Shown: piece by piece, positions 23,253 to 34,769 of the stretch
How the letters are laid out: each line of letters starts with the position of its first letter
How positions within the stretch are numbered: the first letter of the stretch is position 1
Source of the DNA: Pinus tabuliformis
Lineage: Eukaryota; Streptophyta; Pinopsida; Pinales; Pinaceae
NCBI GenBank assembly: GCA_031772625.1
Contig: CM062813.1
Location: forward strand, 765,638,720 to 765,702,719
Reading direction: 5' to 3'
DNA length: 64,000 nt
Made by a program: the position numbers and the translations under genes
Notes under the pieces: generated by a model
What the model saw: the letters and a program-made list of their open reading frames with translations, nothing else
The model's database searches: none
What the model was told of the DNA's origin: nothing

Positions 23253-23556
23253 GTGTTTTTAAGAAGTGGAGGGTTACCAATATTGCACAAAGTATAGAAC
23301 AATAGTTGCTTCTTCATTCTATTGGCTTCTTTGATAATCACTTTAATATAAAATATATAATAGCTTCTCTTAATTTATGTGTAATAATGTGCTATAGAAA
23401 TAGAGTGTTTTTAAGAAGTGCAGGGTTACCAAGATTGCACAAAGTATAGAACAATAGTTGCTTCTTCATTATATTGGCTTCTTTGATCATCATTTTAATA
23501 TAAAATATATAATATATTCTCTTAATTTATGTGTAATAATGTGCTATAGAAATAGA
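23253..23556. repeat. 152-bp tandem duplication
   Basis: 23253-23404 and 23405-23556 each begin GTGTTTTTAAGAAGTG and end near CTATAGAAATAGAG, with several substitutions. Confidence 0.85.
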
Positions 23557-23639
23557 GCTCTATAGATCTAGGATGGTAAGTCTAGAAATGAATAAGCTTA
23601 ACTATGAAAGTGAGTTGGGGTGAGGGGAGGAGGTGGGAG

Positions 23640-24029
23640 AAATATTAGGTAAAATGTAATTATTACATTTTATCTAATATTTATGCCTACCTTCATCCAC
23701 TTTTTACTAGCTTGCTAGAAATATTGGGTAAAATATAATACTATAATATTATATTTTACCCAATATTTCCCCTCAATTGGTCCACTTTTTATTGTAATTT
23801 TTCTTTATATTTGAAGTTTAAAAGTAAACAAACTCAACTATAAAATTAGTAGGGGTGAGGGGAAATATTGAGTAAAATGTAATATTTAGGTTGGGGGTGA
23901 TGGGAAATATTAAGTAAAATGTAATAATATTACATTTTAATTAGTAATTCCCCACTTTTTACTAGGTGGGAGTAGTAATAAATATTGGGTAAAATATAAT
24001 ACTATAATATTATATTTTATCCAAAATTT
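23640..24029. repeat. Cluster of four related hairpins (foldback/MITE-like)
   Basis: Inverted repeats occur at 23640-23682 (21-bp arms, one mismatch, 1-nt loop), 23719-23768 (22-bp arms, apparently perfect), about 23905-23950 and 23980-24029. All share the arm AAATATTGGGTAAAATRTAAT or a close variant. All are followed by a CCACTTTTTA-like motif and some are preceded by a GTGAGGGGA-like motif. They look like copies of one palindromic element or successive duplications. Confidence 0.75.
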
Positions 24030-24219
24030 CCTCTCACCCAATCCACTTTTTATTAAAAAGATTCTTTATATTTGAGGTTCATAAGTAAACTTAACTCCTA
24101 TGTTTGATACCCGTATGGTAGAGATGTTGTTTAACATTTTGACTTGGTCTAAATAAAATAAAATAATAAAATAAAAGATATAAATTAATAATTATAATTA
24201 TAATTAATAATTAAACCAA

Positions 24220-24335
24220 CCTAGATCCATCTTAACTCTAGATCTATCAAGCGCCAAGAGGGATCAAATTTCTTGAGAAAAGGGGATTTGATCCCTCTCG
24301 GCATTGGGTAGATCCGGAGTTAAGATGGATCTAGG
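24220..24335. repeat. 116-bp foldback with ~50-bp imperfect arms
   Basis: The left arm starts CCTAGATCCATCTTAACTC and the right arm ends with its complement GAGTTAAGATGGATCTAGG. Inner parts also pair (GAGGGATCAAAT with ATTTGATCCCTC). It has the form of a small MITE. The outer arm motif also occurs inside the 22226-23110 repeats. Confidence 0.75.
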
Positions 24336-24516
24336 CTAGTATAATTGAAATTACATGATATATAATTCATTCTATGTTTAGTTAACATGAAATAGTTAAA
24401 ATAAAAATATACTAATAACAAAAAATATTTTAATGTTCGCCATAAATAAAATATTTCAAAGTCCATATTAAATAACATACTTTAATATAAATTTTCTATA
24501 AAGAAAAACAAAGTAA

Positions 24517-24519
<3 letters not shown>

Positions 24520-24559
<40 letters not shown>
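24520..24559. repeat. (AT)n microsatellite
   Basis: About 20 AT units. Confidence 0.95.
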
Positions 24560-24560
<1 letters not shown>

Positions 24561-24700
24561 TTGAGAGATATGTGTAATTTATTGCATTTTTGATATTGAA
24601 TTGATATATAATATTTAGTTTAATATAGATTATATATAGAGAGAGATAATTCTTATTCTATTAACAAGTTTTTAAGGGAAATTTGTAATTCATTTTTTAA

Positions 24701-24746
24701 TATATCTATCTATCTATCTATCTATCTATATATATATATATCTATA

Positions 24747-24826
<80 letters not shown>
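24701..24826. repeat. Compound microsatellite (TATC)n then (TA)n
   Basis: About six TATC units followed by interrupted and then uninterrupted TA for some 75 bp, ending 37 bp before the copia LTR at 24864. Confidence 0.95.
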
Positions 24827-24827
<1 letters not shown>

Positions 24828-24863
24828 TTTAAAAAGTTTAATGTGGATTTTATATATAAAAAG

Positions 24864-25789
24864 TGTTAATTTGGCAGCTCAGGGACAAATTCCCTCCTTT
24901 GGATAGTCTTCCTCATCAAAAAAGACCTCTCCTAGCCCCTAGAAGAATTTGATTTGATTAAGGAAAAATATATTTTTAATATGAAAACCCACATGTGCAC
25001 AAAAGAACATGTCGGCCCAAAAGAAGAATCTCGACACCCTTGGATGACTACAAATACAAGTCAAGTGGCCCTCATTTGGAGATCATCATTCATTCTTCTT
25101 TCTTTGGTTTGGCTAGCACAAGTCTGAAGTGGTTCGCGAAAATTGGTTCGCTCATGTCCGAAATTGCAAGGCTTGAAGCTCGCACATGTGATCTAGGGTT
25201 TTGATTTCTAGTTGCAAGGTTGACATAAGATATTTTTGGTTGCAACCACAGGGATGCAAGCCTATGTGTGTGGTTGGAATGTTTCAGCTGCATACACATC
25301 ACTCTCTCTGTGCGTTTGGAAACTAGGGTTCTATTTTTACAGTTGACCGCAAATTTCGTTAGTTGACTGCAAACCATAGATGTTGATAGTTGATCGCAGG
25401 CTCCTAAATCATGATTTTGTCTAGTATTGTTGTTGGGTTCATCTTTGGGATATGGTTTGGTTATTTTTGTTGGTTAGTCATGAAATGGATCATTGTACTC
25501 TCCCTTTGCTGAACACATTATGACAATCTAATAAGAATAAGAATTTGAAAGGTTTGTCCTTGGCCTCCAACTAATCCTAGCATCTCTGTGTGAATACTTT
25601 TTCTTTGTGTGAATGATTTTCTTCTATTGTTCCATTATGTTCCGCTGCATTAATGATAATATTGTTCTTTCTATATAGTTGCATATGTTGCTAAATAATG
25701 TTATGATGTTGTGGGGTGAATTCAGTATGTAAATAATGAAATGCAATTATCTAAAGAAAAGAACAATATAACACTAAGAAAAATTAACA
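24864..25789 (+). repeat. 5' LTR of degenerate copia element G
   Basis: It starts TGTTAA and ends TTAACA (6-bp inverted ends, 926 bp). The next bases are TGGTATTAGAG, the same primer-site form as in copia element E. The first 30 bases resemble the start of the E LTR (TGTTAA...TTGGCA.CT.GGG.CAAA), so G and E are related. The five bases before it are AAAAG. No matching 3' LTR is in view. Confidence 0.65.
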
Positions 25790-25800
25790 TGGTATTAGAG
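25790..25800 (+). other. Primer-binding site of element G
   Basis: TGGTATTAGAG directly abuts the LTR and is complementary, with changes, to the 3' end of plant initiator Met tRNA (TGGTATCAGAGC expected). Confidence 0.6.
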
Positions 25801-27702
25801 TTGGGCTGAAGAAAAGTCATTGAAGATCCCCCCTATGAGGACACCATTAATGGAAGCAAGAGAAGATAGAGGAGATCTAAAAGAATGTTAGAGCTTGAAG
25901 GAAACCATAGGTAATATGGTCATTAGGGTTTGATGGTTATCTTGAGATTAGGATTTGGAAGGAACCCTGGAGTATGAAAAATGTTTGAGTTATGCAGTCT
26001 TGAAACCTTAGCATGATCGTGGCATGATCAATGAGATGTTGTTCTAGCACTAGTGACAATTTCAATGTAACCCTAGATGGGCTAGTATAAACTGAGCTTA
26101 GTTGTTTATGAGTACTATTGGAAATATTGAAGGCAACATTGATATATGGATAATGTACAGTAATTTATTGAAGGCTAGCTCAAGTGGGAAATGATCACTT
26201 CTCGTTAAAGATAGGTACATTTCACATTTATGTTAATTCCTTGTGATATGATTCTTGTTTAGATTTACTTTTTGATTATTTATTATACTTATTGCATCAA
26301 CATTTGAGTATCTGAATGCTTCTAACCTCCAATTGAGATGTGATAAGCAGATTCTTCTTGACGAACATCTAAGTTGCAGGAAAAGAGAGGGCTAGTACAG
26401 GAAGAGAAGGGTTGGCACTAGAAAAGGAAATAAGCACATGAGGAAAGTCTTTGAAAGTTTTTACAATATGCACTACAACTACCAATAACAAACAAGTGCT
26501 ACAAGGTGCAAAGCTATATGAATATTACAAGGTACATGTAAGTTGAAATATTGGATGGTAAGATAAGCCCTAAAGTATGATGAGAATATCACCTTTTGAC
26601 ACATACATGCATATGAAGGTAAGTTTGATATATAGTACATTTGATATATGGGTGCACTTGATATTTGTAGCCATGATGTATTTCTTGAAGCAAGCTAGCT
26701 ACATTGATTGTGATATATGATAACTTGATACTCTATAATGATAAGCATTATAACCTTGATGATAAATAACATTGATGCTCAAGATGTTCTTGTTGACCCT
26801 AGTTAGGTTTTGATAAGCTTAGTAAATTTGACAATGTGACAAAAATGGATGACTTGACTTAATAATGGTTGAAGATACACTTGTCATTTGCCCTAATTAT
26901 ATGACACTAATATTTGATGAATATTTAATGACATGTTCATATGTGACAATGAAGCATTTGATGATGATTTGTTATGACTATGATGACTATTTGTTCTAAA
27001 ACCTGATATAGTTTGACTTTGTAACCTGATAGTGTTGTCGATGCATGAAAATATTATGATAGACAGGTCGATGTTTTGGATGATGATGACTGAAGTGGCT
27101 TCCCATTCATAGGGATAAAATTTTCATGAGATTTTTAACACCTATTTGAAAAGAAGACACTTGAATGTTGAAGGAAGAATTATGGTCATGAATAACTATT
27201 TGATGTTGTTGAAGAGGTTTTCGCAAGTTCTGATCTAAGCAGAGAAGGTTTCTCCTAGTCCAAGCCCAACCATTGGGAGAAAGGCTTAAGGGTGTGATTA
27301 TAAGCCTCCCAATCGCATAGAAGAAGGCCTGTGGGTGTGGTTGAGCATGTATGATACTAAAACTAAACCCTTATGCATAAAATAAGGAACACACCAGGAG
27401 TATGAAAATTTTACAGATATGGGGTAGATAATAGAGAGTTCTGTGAGTAGGGAAGTTTGAATGTTTGACTTATTACAGAGAATGTGAATGTCCTGACTAA
27501 TTTTGTGTTTGCAAGGGACTAGAATATGCATATTAGTATGTTATCATTGGAACTAGTATATGACAGTATTTGATAACAATTACAAGGGTTTGACAGGATT
27601 TTTCTTATTGGCTTGACTTAATATAGATGAGTAGTATTGGATTTTTGACATGATGCTTGAGAGTTCATAGATATGTTTTGGCTTATGGATTGATTGAATT
27701 AA
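25801..27702 (+). mobile_element. Degenerate internal region of element G (no intact ORF)
   Basis: It begins after the primer-binding site with a purine-rich leader (AGAAGATAGAGGAGATC near 25860). I found no convincing gag zinc knuckle, protease or integrase motif. It is cut at 27702 by the reverse family-D LTR. On the far side of that nested block (after 41918) a same-strand copia RT remnant occurs at about 42546-42815, so both are probably parts of one element. Parts could also be unrelated DNA. Confidence 0.4.
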
Positions 27703-28514
27703 TGTAACCACCCCTCCCATATCTACCCAGTTTCATTGGCTAGCCAAGGTAAACATGAGAGGAAGAGATATTGTGACATGACTCGGCTTCCTAGTTTCCA
27801 TTAAGGAAGTGGGGCCAACCACGAAAGACAAACTGACATCTCATAACATTCTACAGGGGCTACAGGTTAGTTAGAGGTCAAGTAACCACCCCACATGGCC
27901 AAAACCTAAGTTGAACACCCTTTTCTCTGTCATGGGTCCCTAATCACACCCAAAACAAGCCCTCCATCTAGTTGGAAGCCTCCAACCACATGCACCAGTT
28001 GCAACCCAATTTTCCCAGTTAGGAGCATGCAGTCGTGAGATCTGAGCTTATATTCTAGGTTAGCCTCTAGACCACTACCCAAAAATTCTTGTAATTTCTT
28101 AGAATCACTAATGGCATGGAAACAATGCTAGGCATACAAACTTGAAGACAGAACTTGACCTAGACTTCCTAGAACATAACAGGCATTTCATTAAACATAT
28201 TATAGACAAGTAAGCTACAGGTCATAAATGCGTATATGATCATAAAAGTCTGAGATTCATCTAAGAACCACCGAGAAGGCCCTATGCCCTCTCCACATAG
28301 TTGCAACACCACTTATTAGTCCATACGGTCATCACTGATCAATAGCTAAACAATTCATGACAAGAGCCATAGAAGATACACATCACATAAAAAACATATA
28401 ACCAAAAATTAACTAGCATATAAGCTGTGAAAACTCATCCATAATATCACCAACACGTTGCAAATAAATATACATGAATCTCAATAGAATAATAACTCTT
28501 ATTAACATAGGAAA
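27703..28514 (-). repeat. Family-D solo LTR, left part (reverse strand)
   Basis: Forward TGTAACCACCCC at 27703 is the reverse complement of the LTR end. The following CATATCTACCCAGTTTCATT and CTAGCCAAGGTAAACATGAG match, with changes, the reverse complement of 45950-46000 in the forward D LTR. The LTR is interrupted at 28514 by chromovirus A and resumes at 40850. Confidence 0.75.
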
Positions 28515-28848
28515 TGTTAGGGCCCTATAATAATAGTGATTCCCCCATTACTATTGTCATGGTATCCCTTATTGTTATTGTTGTGCCCCTATTTTCACCA
28601 TATTGTTATTATTGTGCCACATAGAATCCCACTATTGTTATTTTTGTGCCTTTATATTATTATTGTTAGGTCGGCTTGGTTATATTGTGACCCCTTAGAC
28701 TCCTATATATAGAAAGGAGGTTTTGTCATTTGAATCATCCAAGAATTGTTCATTTGTGTAATGTAAAGGAGGTTTCCCCCTCGAAGAGGATTATTTCTAA
28801 GGCGTTCATCTATCTTTTCTATCTTTTTTATGAGCTGGTTTCATAACA
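28515..28848 (+). repeat. 5' LTR of chromovirus A
   Basis: TGTTAGGG to TTCATAACA, 334 bp, with a TATATATA box at 28704-28711. It is about 95% identical by eye to 40517-40849. Confidence 0.92.
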
Positions 28849-28850
28849 TT

Positions 28851-28862
28851 TGGTATGAGAGC
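28851..28862 (+). other. Primer-binding site of chromovirus A
   Basis: TGGTATGAGAGC lies 2 nt after the LTR. It is complementary to plant initiator Met tRNA except for one base (C to G). Element B keeps the perfect form. Confidence 0.85.
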
Positions 28863-29528
28863 TTTGGATTCTAGGTTTTCACTGCTCCAAATAGGTCATC
28901 GTGGCATTTTCACTATAACGTTTTTTCTGCCATGTTTTAGAAGCGAAAAAAAAACCCATTTGAGAGGAAATCTTGTTGAACCTTGGGTCCGAATTTCAGA
29001 TCCCGTCCTGCTATATTTTAGGAGATATAATCTAAGGAAGTTAGGGTTTTTTCAAACCCTCAAATTACATGCCAAATAGGTCACCTTGGGAAAATCGTCA
29101 TAACTTTCTCTCAGAGCATTATATTGAATTTTCGTAAGAAGTTACAAAAAGAGGATGGACTGTAGTTGTTGGGGTACCATTTGCAGAACCTAAGGTTGAA
29201 ACAGGGACCCGCGGCACGTCGTACAAGTTCGCTCTACTGAACAAGTCTATACTCAGGTCATCGTGGGAGATTTGGCATAACTCTTCATTGGAGAATCCAA
29301 TCTTGATCATACTTGCGGAGTTAGAAATATTACTCAAAGGGTTACCACAGGAAGAAATTTCAAACCTTGGAGATCCAAAATTACTGAAATACATCATATT
29401 CAACATCAAGCTCCTACAAAGTGGAAAAAAAAAAGGTGTGTAGTTTTTTTTAAATTTTTGCATAAGCTTGGTTTGAAAAAATAGTTTGAAGGAATTCAAA
29501 GGGCATAGTGAAGAATTATTATCAGTAA
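28863..29528 (+). other. Leader of chromovirus A with three degenerate repeats
   Basis: The motif AGGTCATCGTGG or AGGTCACCTTGG, followed about 10 nt on by TATAACKTT or CATAACTTT, occurs near 28895, 29079 and 29255. This suggests a ~180-bp unit present three times. The same three occur in the leader of element B on the other strand (near 60560, 60365 and 60190). No ORF. Confidence 0.6.
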
Positions 29529-31046
29529 TTGATGCCCCAAAGAAAGAAAATGGAAACACCTAGTAAGCAACTTGAAATCTCTAGCATGACTCATGAAGAA
29601 GAGGAAGAAATGCAACATGATATATCAAAATTACGAGACCAAGTGCAACAAATGTCACTCGCACAAAAGGTAACAAAATCTAAGATGGGTGGTTTAAAGA
29701 AAGACGTAGAAGCTAAGATGTATGGGTTGGAAGCTAAGATGGATGGTTTAAAGAAAGGCGTAGAAGCTGAGATGAATGATGTGGAAGCTAAGATGGATAG
29801 CGTGGAAGCTAAGATGGACGATGTGGAAGCTAAAATGGACGTTGTGGAAGCTAAGATGGACGATTTGAAGACAGGCATGGAATATTTGAAGGCAGATTTG
29901 ACAAAGTTTCTACAAGAAATGCTTAGTAATGGCGAAAGGGTAGTAAAGGAAACTCATGATGAGAACAAAATAAATGTTAATCTTGATTTCATAGACTCTA
30001 ACATTGGATTGAAGAACCATCATGTTCCAAAGATCGATATGAGGAATTTTGATGGCAAGGATCCCAAAACATGGATACTACAAATGGAGCAATTTTTTGA
30101 TCTCCATAATGTGCAAAACACACAAAAGGTATGCATTACAACTTTATATTTGGAACCAAATCAGTTTGTATATCGATGGCTTTACTCACGTAAACAAATT
30201 GTCACTTGGGCTATTTTTACGGATCAAATGACAACACATTATGAGGATACAAAAAGCAACACTTTTTTTAGCCAATTGATAAATCTCAAACAAAAGGGTT
30301 CAATGATGGAGCACATTGAGGACTTCCAAAAATTGAATATAAGGGTAAAAGATATTCCAGAGGAGCATAGGATTGATGTGTTCATAGGGACTTTAAAAGA
30401 TAACATCCAACATGAGGTTCACCTTTGGGAACCAGATTCATTGGAGAAGGCATTCAGGTTGGCAAAAAAAATGGAAAGTAAAATTATGGCAACAAGGAAG
30501 CCTACCACTCACAATCATAAAGATGGAAGTGCTGCTACCCCTAGCCATCCACAACCTACAAGGTTGACACCACAACAATTGGAAGAAAAAATAGTAAAAG
30601 GGCTTTGTTACAGTTGTGATAGCAAATACACTAAAGATCGTAAGTGTGCTGAGAAGAAATTGTTTTACATAGATTGTGAAGAGGAGGAAGAAAAGGAACA
30701 AGAAACATCAAAAGAAGAGGATATACACCAGGAACAAACCCTAGAAAAAGAAGAAATGAACCCAACCATATCTTGTAATGCATTGGCTAGAATTACCACT
30801 CCTCAAACTATTAAGATAGAAGGGCATATCAAGAAGAAAAAGGTAATAGTGTTGATTGATTTGGGAAGTACCCATAATTTTATTCATTGTAAGATAGCCA
30901 AGGAATCGAATTGCTTCCTATATCCAGCACCAGAGTGTCAAGTGATGGTTGCAAGTGGAGGAAACATAAATTGCTCAGGAAAATGCCATAATATCAAGCT
31001 ATCCATGGGAGAATATGTATTGAATAGCCCAATGCTATATCTTTAA
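29529..31046 (+). pseudogene. Gag-protease ORF of chromovirus A (505 codons open)
   Basis: Gag forms the particle and the protease cuts the polyprotein. The N-terminal ~130 residues hold a tandem 7-residue repeat (D-V-E-A-K-M-D type, about eight copies), predicted coiled coil. The capsid-like core follows (WILQMEQFFDLHNVQ, YRWLYSRKQIVTW, HIEDFQKLNIRVKDIPEEHR). The knuckle-like CYSCDSKYTKDRKC has lost its His (element B keeps GHKC). The protease site reads VLIDLGSTHNFI, so the catalytic DSG is DLG (30858-30866). The frame stops at 31046 where element B reads through (SIPMGGADVVLG), so an ancestral single gag-pol frame was cut by a nonsense change. Longest open frame in the window. Confidence 0.85.
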
Positions 31047-32754
31047 ATGGGTGGTGCTGATGTTGTACTAGGAGTCTAATGGCTACAATCATTGGGTACA
31101 ATAGATTTTAATTTTCAAGAACTATTCATGAAATTCTCTTCAGAAGGAAAGGAAGTTGAATTAAGGGGTATCGCAAGGAAATCGGGAAATATAATTAGCT
31201 CTAATGGAATGACAAAGCTTCTAAAGAAACAACAACGAGGCATAATTGCACAATTATATTCACTAGAGGTTCCCACATCGAAATCACCCATTTCTCCAGA
31301 TCTCTAAAAAAGTCTTGGACAATCATTCCAAGGTATTTGAGACTCTTAAAGGCCTCCCACCTACTCATGATCATGATCATGCTATCAATTTGGTTCTAGG
31401 AAGTGTTCCTCCAAACATCAGGCCTTACAGATATCCCTATGTCCAAAAGAATGAAATTGAATGTATGGCTGCAGAAATGCTAGAGGCTGGTATAATTCAA
31501 CCTAGTAAAAGTTCTTTCTCTGCTCCAGTAGTATTGGTTCACAAGAAAGATGGATCATGGCACATGTGTCCAGATTATAGGGAGGTCAACAAGCTCATTA
31601 TTAAAGATAAATTTCCCATTCCTGTCATTAATGAATTATTGGATGAATTGCATGGATCAACTTACTTCACCAAGTTGGATCTTCGTTCAGGATATCATCA
31701 AATGAGAATGAAGACTAAAGACATTCCAAAAACAACATTTAGAACTCATGAGGGTCATTATGAATTTTTGGTCATGCCCTTTGGCCTTACTAATGCACCT
31801 TCTACGTTTCAAGGTTTGATGAATTCCATTTTCAAACCCTTCCTTAGAAAATTTGTGTTAGTATTTTTTGATGATATACTAATCTACAACAAGTCTTGGA
31901 AGGATCATGTCCAACATGTTGACATGGTGCTCAAACTATTGAAGGAGAAACAATTATATGCAAAAATCTCCAAATGTGTCTTTGGAGTATAGGAGGTGGA
32001 ATATCTGGGTCATATTGTATCTCATGCAGGTGTTAAGGTAGACCCTAGCAAAATTAAAACCATTAAGGAATGGAAAATCCCCACATCCATAAAGAATCTA
32101 CGCGGATTTCTCTAGTTGACAGGGTATTATTGCAAGTTTGTTAAGAATTATGGGAGAATAGCAGCGCCTATAACAACATTATTGAAGAAAGATGCATTCT
32201 CATGGACTCGAGAAGCAACGAAGGCCTTTGAACATCTTAAAGAGGCAATGCGCCAAGCACCAGTCTTAGCTACACCGGACTTCACAAAAACCTTTATTGT
32301 GGAATGTGATGCCTCGGGAAATGGAATTGGTGCAGTTTTAATGGAAGAAGAAAGACCCATTGCTTTCGAAAGTCGTCTAATCAAAGGAAAGTATTTACAA
32401 AAAGCTATTTATGAGAAGGAAATGTTGGCAATACTACATGCACTTAAAAAATGGTGACCCTACCTAATCGGAAGACACTTCAAGGTAAAAATAGATCATG
32501 ATAGTCTTAAATACTTTTTAGAACAAAGATTATCTTCAGAAGAGCAGCAAAAATGGGTCACAAAGATGTTGGGCTATGACTTTGAAATCATCTACAAAAA
32601 ATGGAAGCAAAATGTTGTGGCAGATGCACTCTCAAGAAAATATGAGGATGTGGAAGCATTTCTTTGCGCCATTTCTATTATCCAACCAGATTGGATAAAC
32701 AAAGCAAGGGATGAATGGAAGAATGACGAGGAAGTGTGGGAACTCATTCAAAAG
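31047..32754 (+). pseudogene. RT and RNase H of chromovirus A (broken)
   Basis: RT copies the RNA genome into DNA. After the gag-protease stop come WLQSLGTI and NGMTKLLKK. RT proper follows, 31315-31992: [35 protein letters not shown] and [13 protein letters not shown]. The catalytic FFDD at 31864-31875 is intact. A TAG replaces Gln near 31990 (VFGV[12 protein letters not shown]). The connection and RNase H ([39 protein letters not shown]) run on with further stops near 32115 and 32456. Copia element E interrupts after EEVWELIQK. The active-site residues of RT survive although the frame does not. Confidence 0.88.
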
Positions 32755-33781
32755 TGTTAAAATTGGCAACTAGGGCCAAACTTCATGTGGGTCATCTTAT
32801 TCATGGCTGATAATATTTTTATTAGATTCCTCTCATCGAGACGTGTAGGATTGATATAAAGATCATCCGATTCCGATAAGTATTCATGGAGATATGAATT
32901 TATTTTGATTATAGAATTATTATCAAGCCGACCTACAACTCATGTAGGCTCAGAAGCCCAACAATCACATCTATTCAAACACCAACGTTGTTTATAAATA
33001 CAGGAGGACTTTTCCTCATTTGGACTCACTCATCTCATCACATCTCTCTCTCTCTCTACTACGCAGAAAAGGGTCTCTCCCTCACACATGTGAAGCTGAA
33101 AGCTATTGAAACTGAAGCTACAATTGCAGAAGTAAAGATTGACCTATGTGGACTAGAAGATCTCCTCATCTAAACTGTGTTGTAGGTTCATCTGAACCTC
33201 CTCTAAAAGCCACAACTTTTGGTGGTGGAATCAAGTCAATCCAACGGACGGTTTGCAAGATATCGACTGCCCTAGTTTGAAGCCAGAAGCTGCCAAAACT
33301 GAAGCTGCAACTGTAGAAGTAAAGTTTGACCTGCGTGGACTAGAAGATCTCCTCATCTGAACTGCGCTATAGGTTCATCTGAACCTCCTCTAGAAGCCGC
33401 AACTTTTGGTGGTGGAATCAAGCCGATCTGACGGTCGATTTGTGAGATATCGTCTGCCCTAGTTTGATAATGAAGCCGCTAATGCTGATGTTGTTGATCT
33501 AGGGTTTGCTACTGCTGATATAAATCAGATTTATTGTACTATTTCTCTCTACTGAATTATTGAAGATAAAAGAATATTTGATCAAATGGTTTCCCCACAC
33601 ATCGTGGGGTTTGTCCCTGTCTAGCCGCCACATCTTGTGTCTCTTGTCTTGGCTTGTTTTCTGTCGATCGTTTAATGTTCTATCTGCACTTTACTTTATG
33701 TACATGTGATTTTTAATCTGTGGAATATAATAAGAAAAAGAAGTAAATTGTTATAAGCATAGAACATACCATAACTGAACA
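32755..33781 (+). repeat. 5' LTR of copia element E
   Basis: TGTTAAAATTGG to CATAACTGAACA, 1027 bp, TATAAATA at 32993-33000 and a CT-repeat just downstream. Two related ~150-bp segments inside it (around 33095-33240 and 33290-33430, both holding GAAGTAAAGWTTGACCTRYG) form an internal duplication, also present in the 3' LTR. Confidence 0.9.
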
Positions 33782-33794
33782 TGGTATTAGAGCT
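33782..33794 (+). other. Primer-binding site of copia element E
   Basis: TGGTATTAGAGCT begins directly after the LTR end and pairs with initiator Met tRNA except for one base. Confidence 0.8.
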
Positions 33795-33870
33795 GAGGTG
33801 AAGATAAAGCCCAAGCAAGAGCAAGAGCAATCACCGAAGAGAAGATTGGCAAGGCTATCCTAAAAGAACG

Positions 33871-34765
33871 ATGGGGTCCTCATCACTTTTTCTTGTCAAA
33901 GACAAGCTCCGTGAGAAAGTTGACTATCATGGATGGAAGATGTCTATCGATCTAACCCTTGAGGATCAAGGAGTGTTGGATCATGTGAGAGGTAATATTG
34001 TTGAGCCTCCATCAAATGCACCTCCTGCTGCCATGAACAAATGGAAGAACGGAGAAATTAAAGCGAAGAAGATCATCCGAGACTCTATCGACAAGTGCTT
34101 GGTGGCCTACATCTCTAAACTAGACACCTCCAAGGAAATCTACGATAGACTTGTGAGTTTATTTAAAGTTAATGATGCAAATCAAGTTTTGTTTCTTAGA
34201 AATAAGCTGAGGGAAATCAAGAAGGGTAAAGATGAGAGTATGCAAGCATACTTCTTAAGAATCACCGAGATCAAGAACAATCTCCTATCTACTGGGGAGA
34301 CTATTACTGACGAGGAAATGGCACTAATGACTCTTGGAGGATTACTATCCGAATGGTACATGTTCAGGACTACTCTTCTGAACTATAATGTAATTCTTGG
34401 TTTTTAGGAATTAATGGCTAGATGAATTTAGGAAGAAAAAAGGGTAGAAGGGTAAGAAATTCCCTTGCCTAAAGATCTTCCTACTGCTTTTTCTTCTCAT
34501 GCTAAGAAAAGAAATAATTCCGAGTTTAAATCGAAAAGAAAGGTTGGACCTAAGGGTGGAAGAAAAGGATGATGTTACATTTGCAATAAATCATGTCACT
34601 ATGCAAGGGAATGCCCTAATAGAAAGGACTCTCACCGTGACGATGATCAAAATCCCTCTCATGGTAATCGAAGGGATGGAAAATTCAATAGCAAAGGTAA
34701 AAGGAATGTTGGAAATCAAGGAAGAGGACAACCATTCAAGAAGGCTAGAAATTCCAGGATGTATT
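33871..34765 (+). pseudogene. Copia gag with CCHC knuckle (element E)
   Basis: Gag packages the element RNA. The start ATG at 33871, 90 nt after the primer-binding site, gives MGSSSLFLVKDKLREKVDYH. The frame stays open to 34407 and contains the usual copia gag landmarks (YHGWKMSIDLTLEDQGVLDH, KAKKIIRDSIDKCLVAYIS, EIYDRLVSLFKVNDAN, MALMTLGGLLSEW). After several stops the zinc knuckle CYICNKSCHYAREC is readable at 34573-34614 with the exact C-x2-C-x4-H-x4-C spacing. A Gly/Arg/Lys-rich tail reaches about 34765. The protease that should follow is missing. Confidence 0.85.
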
Positions 34766-34769
34766 AAAT

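Noticed and set aside
29591-29878. Reverse ORF with a regular ILAST repeat
   Set aside because: Antisense of the gag heptad repeat in chromovirus A.
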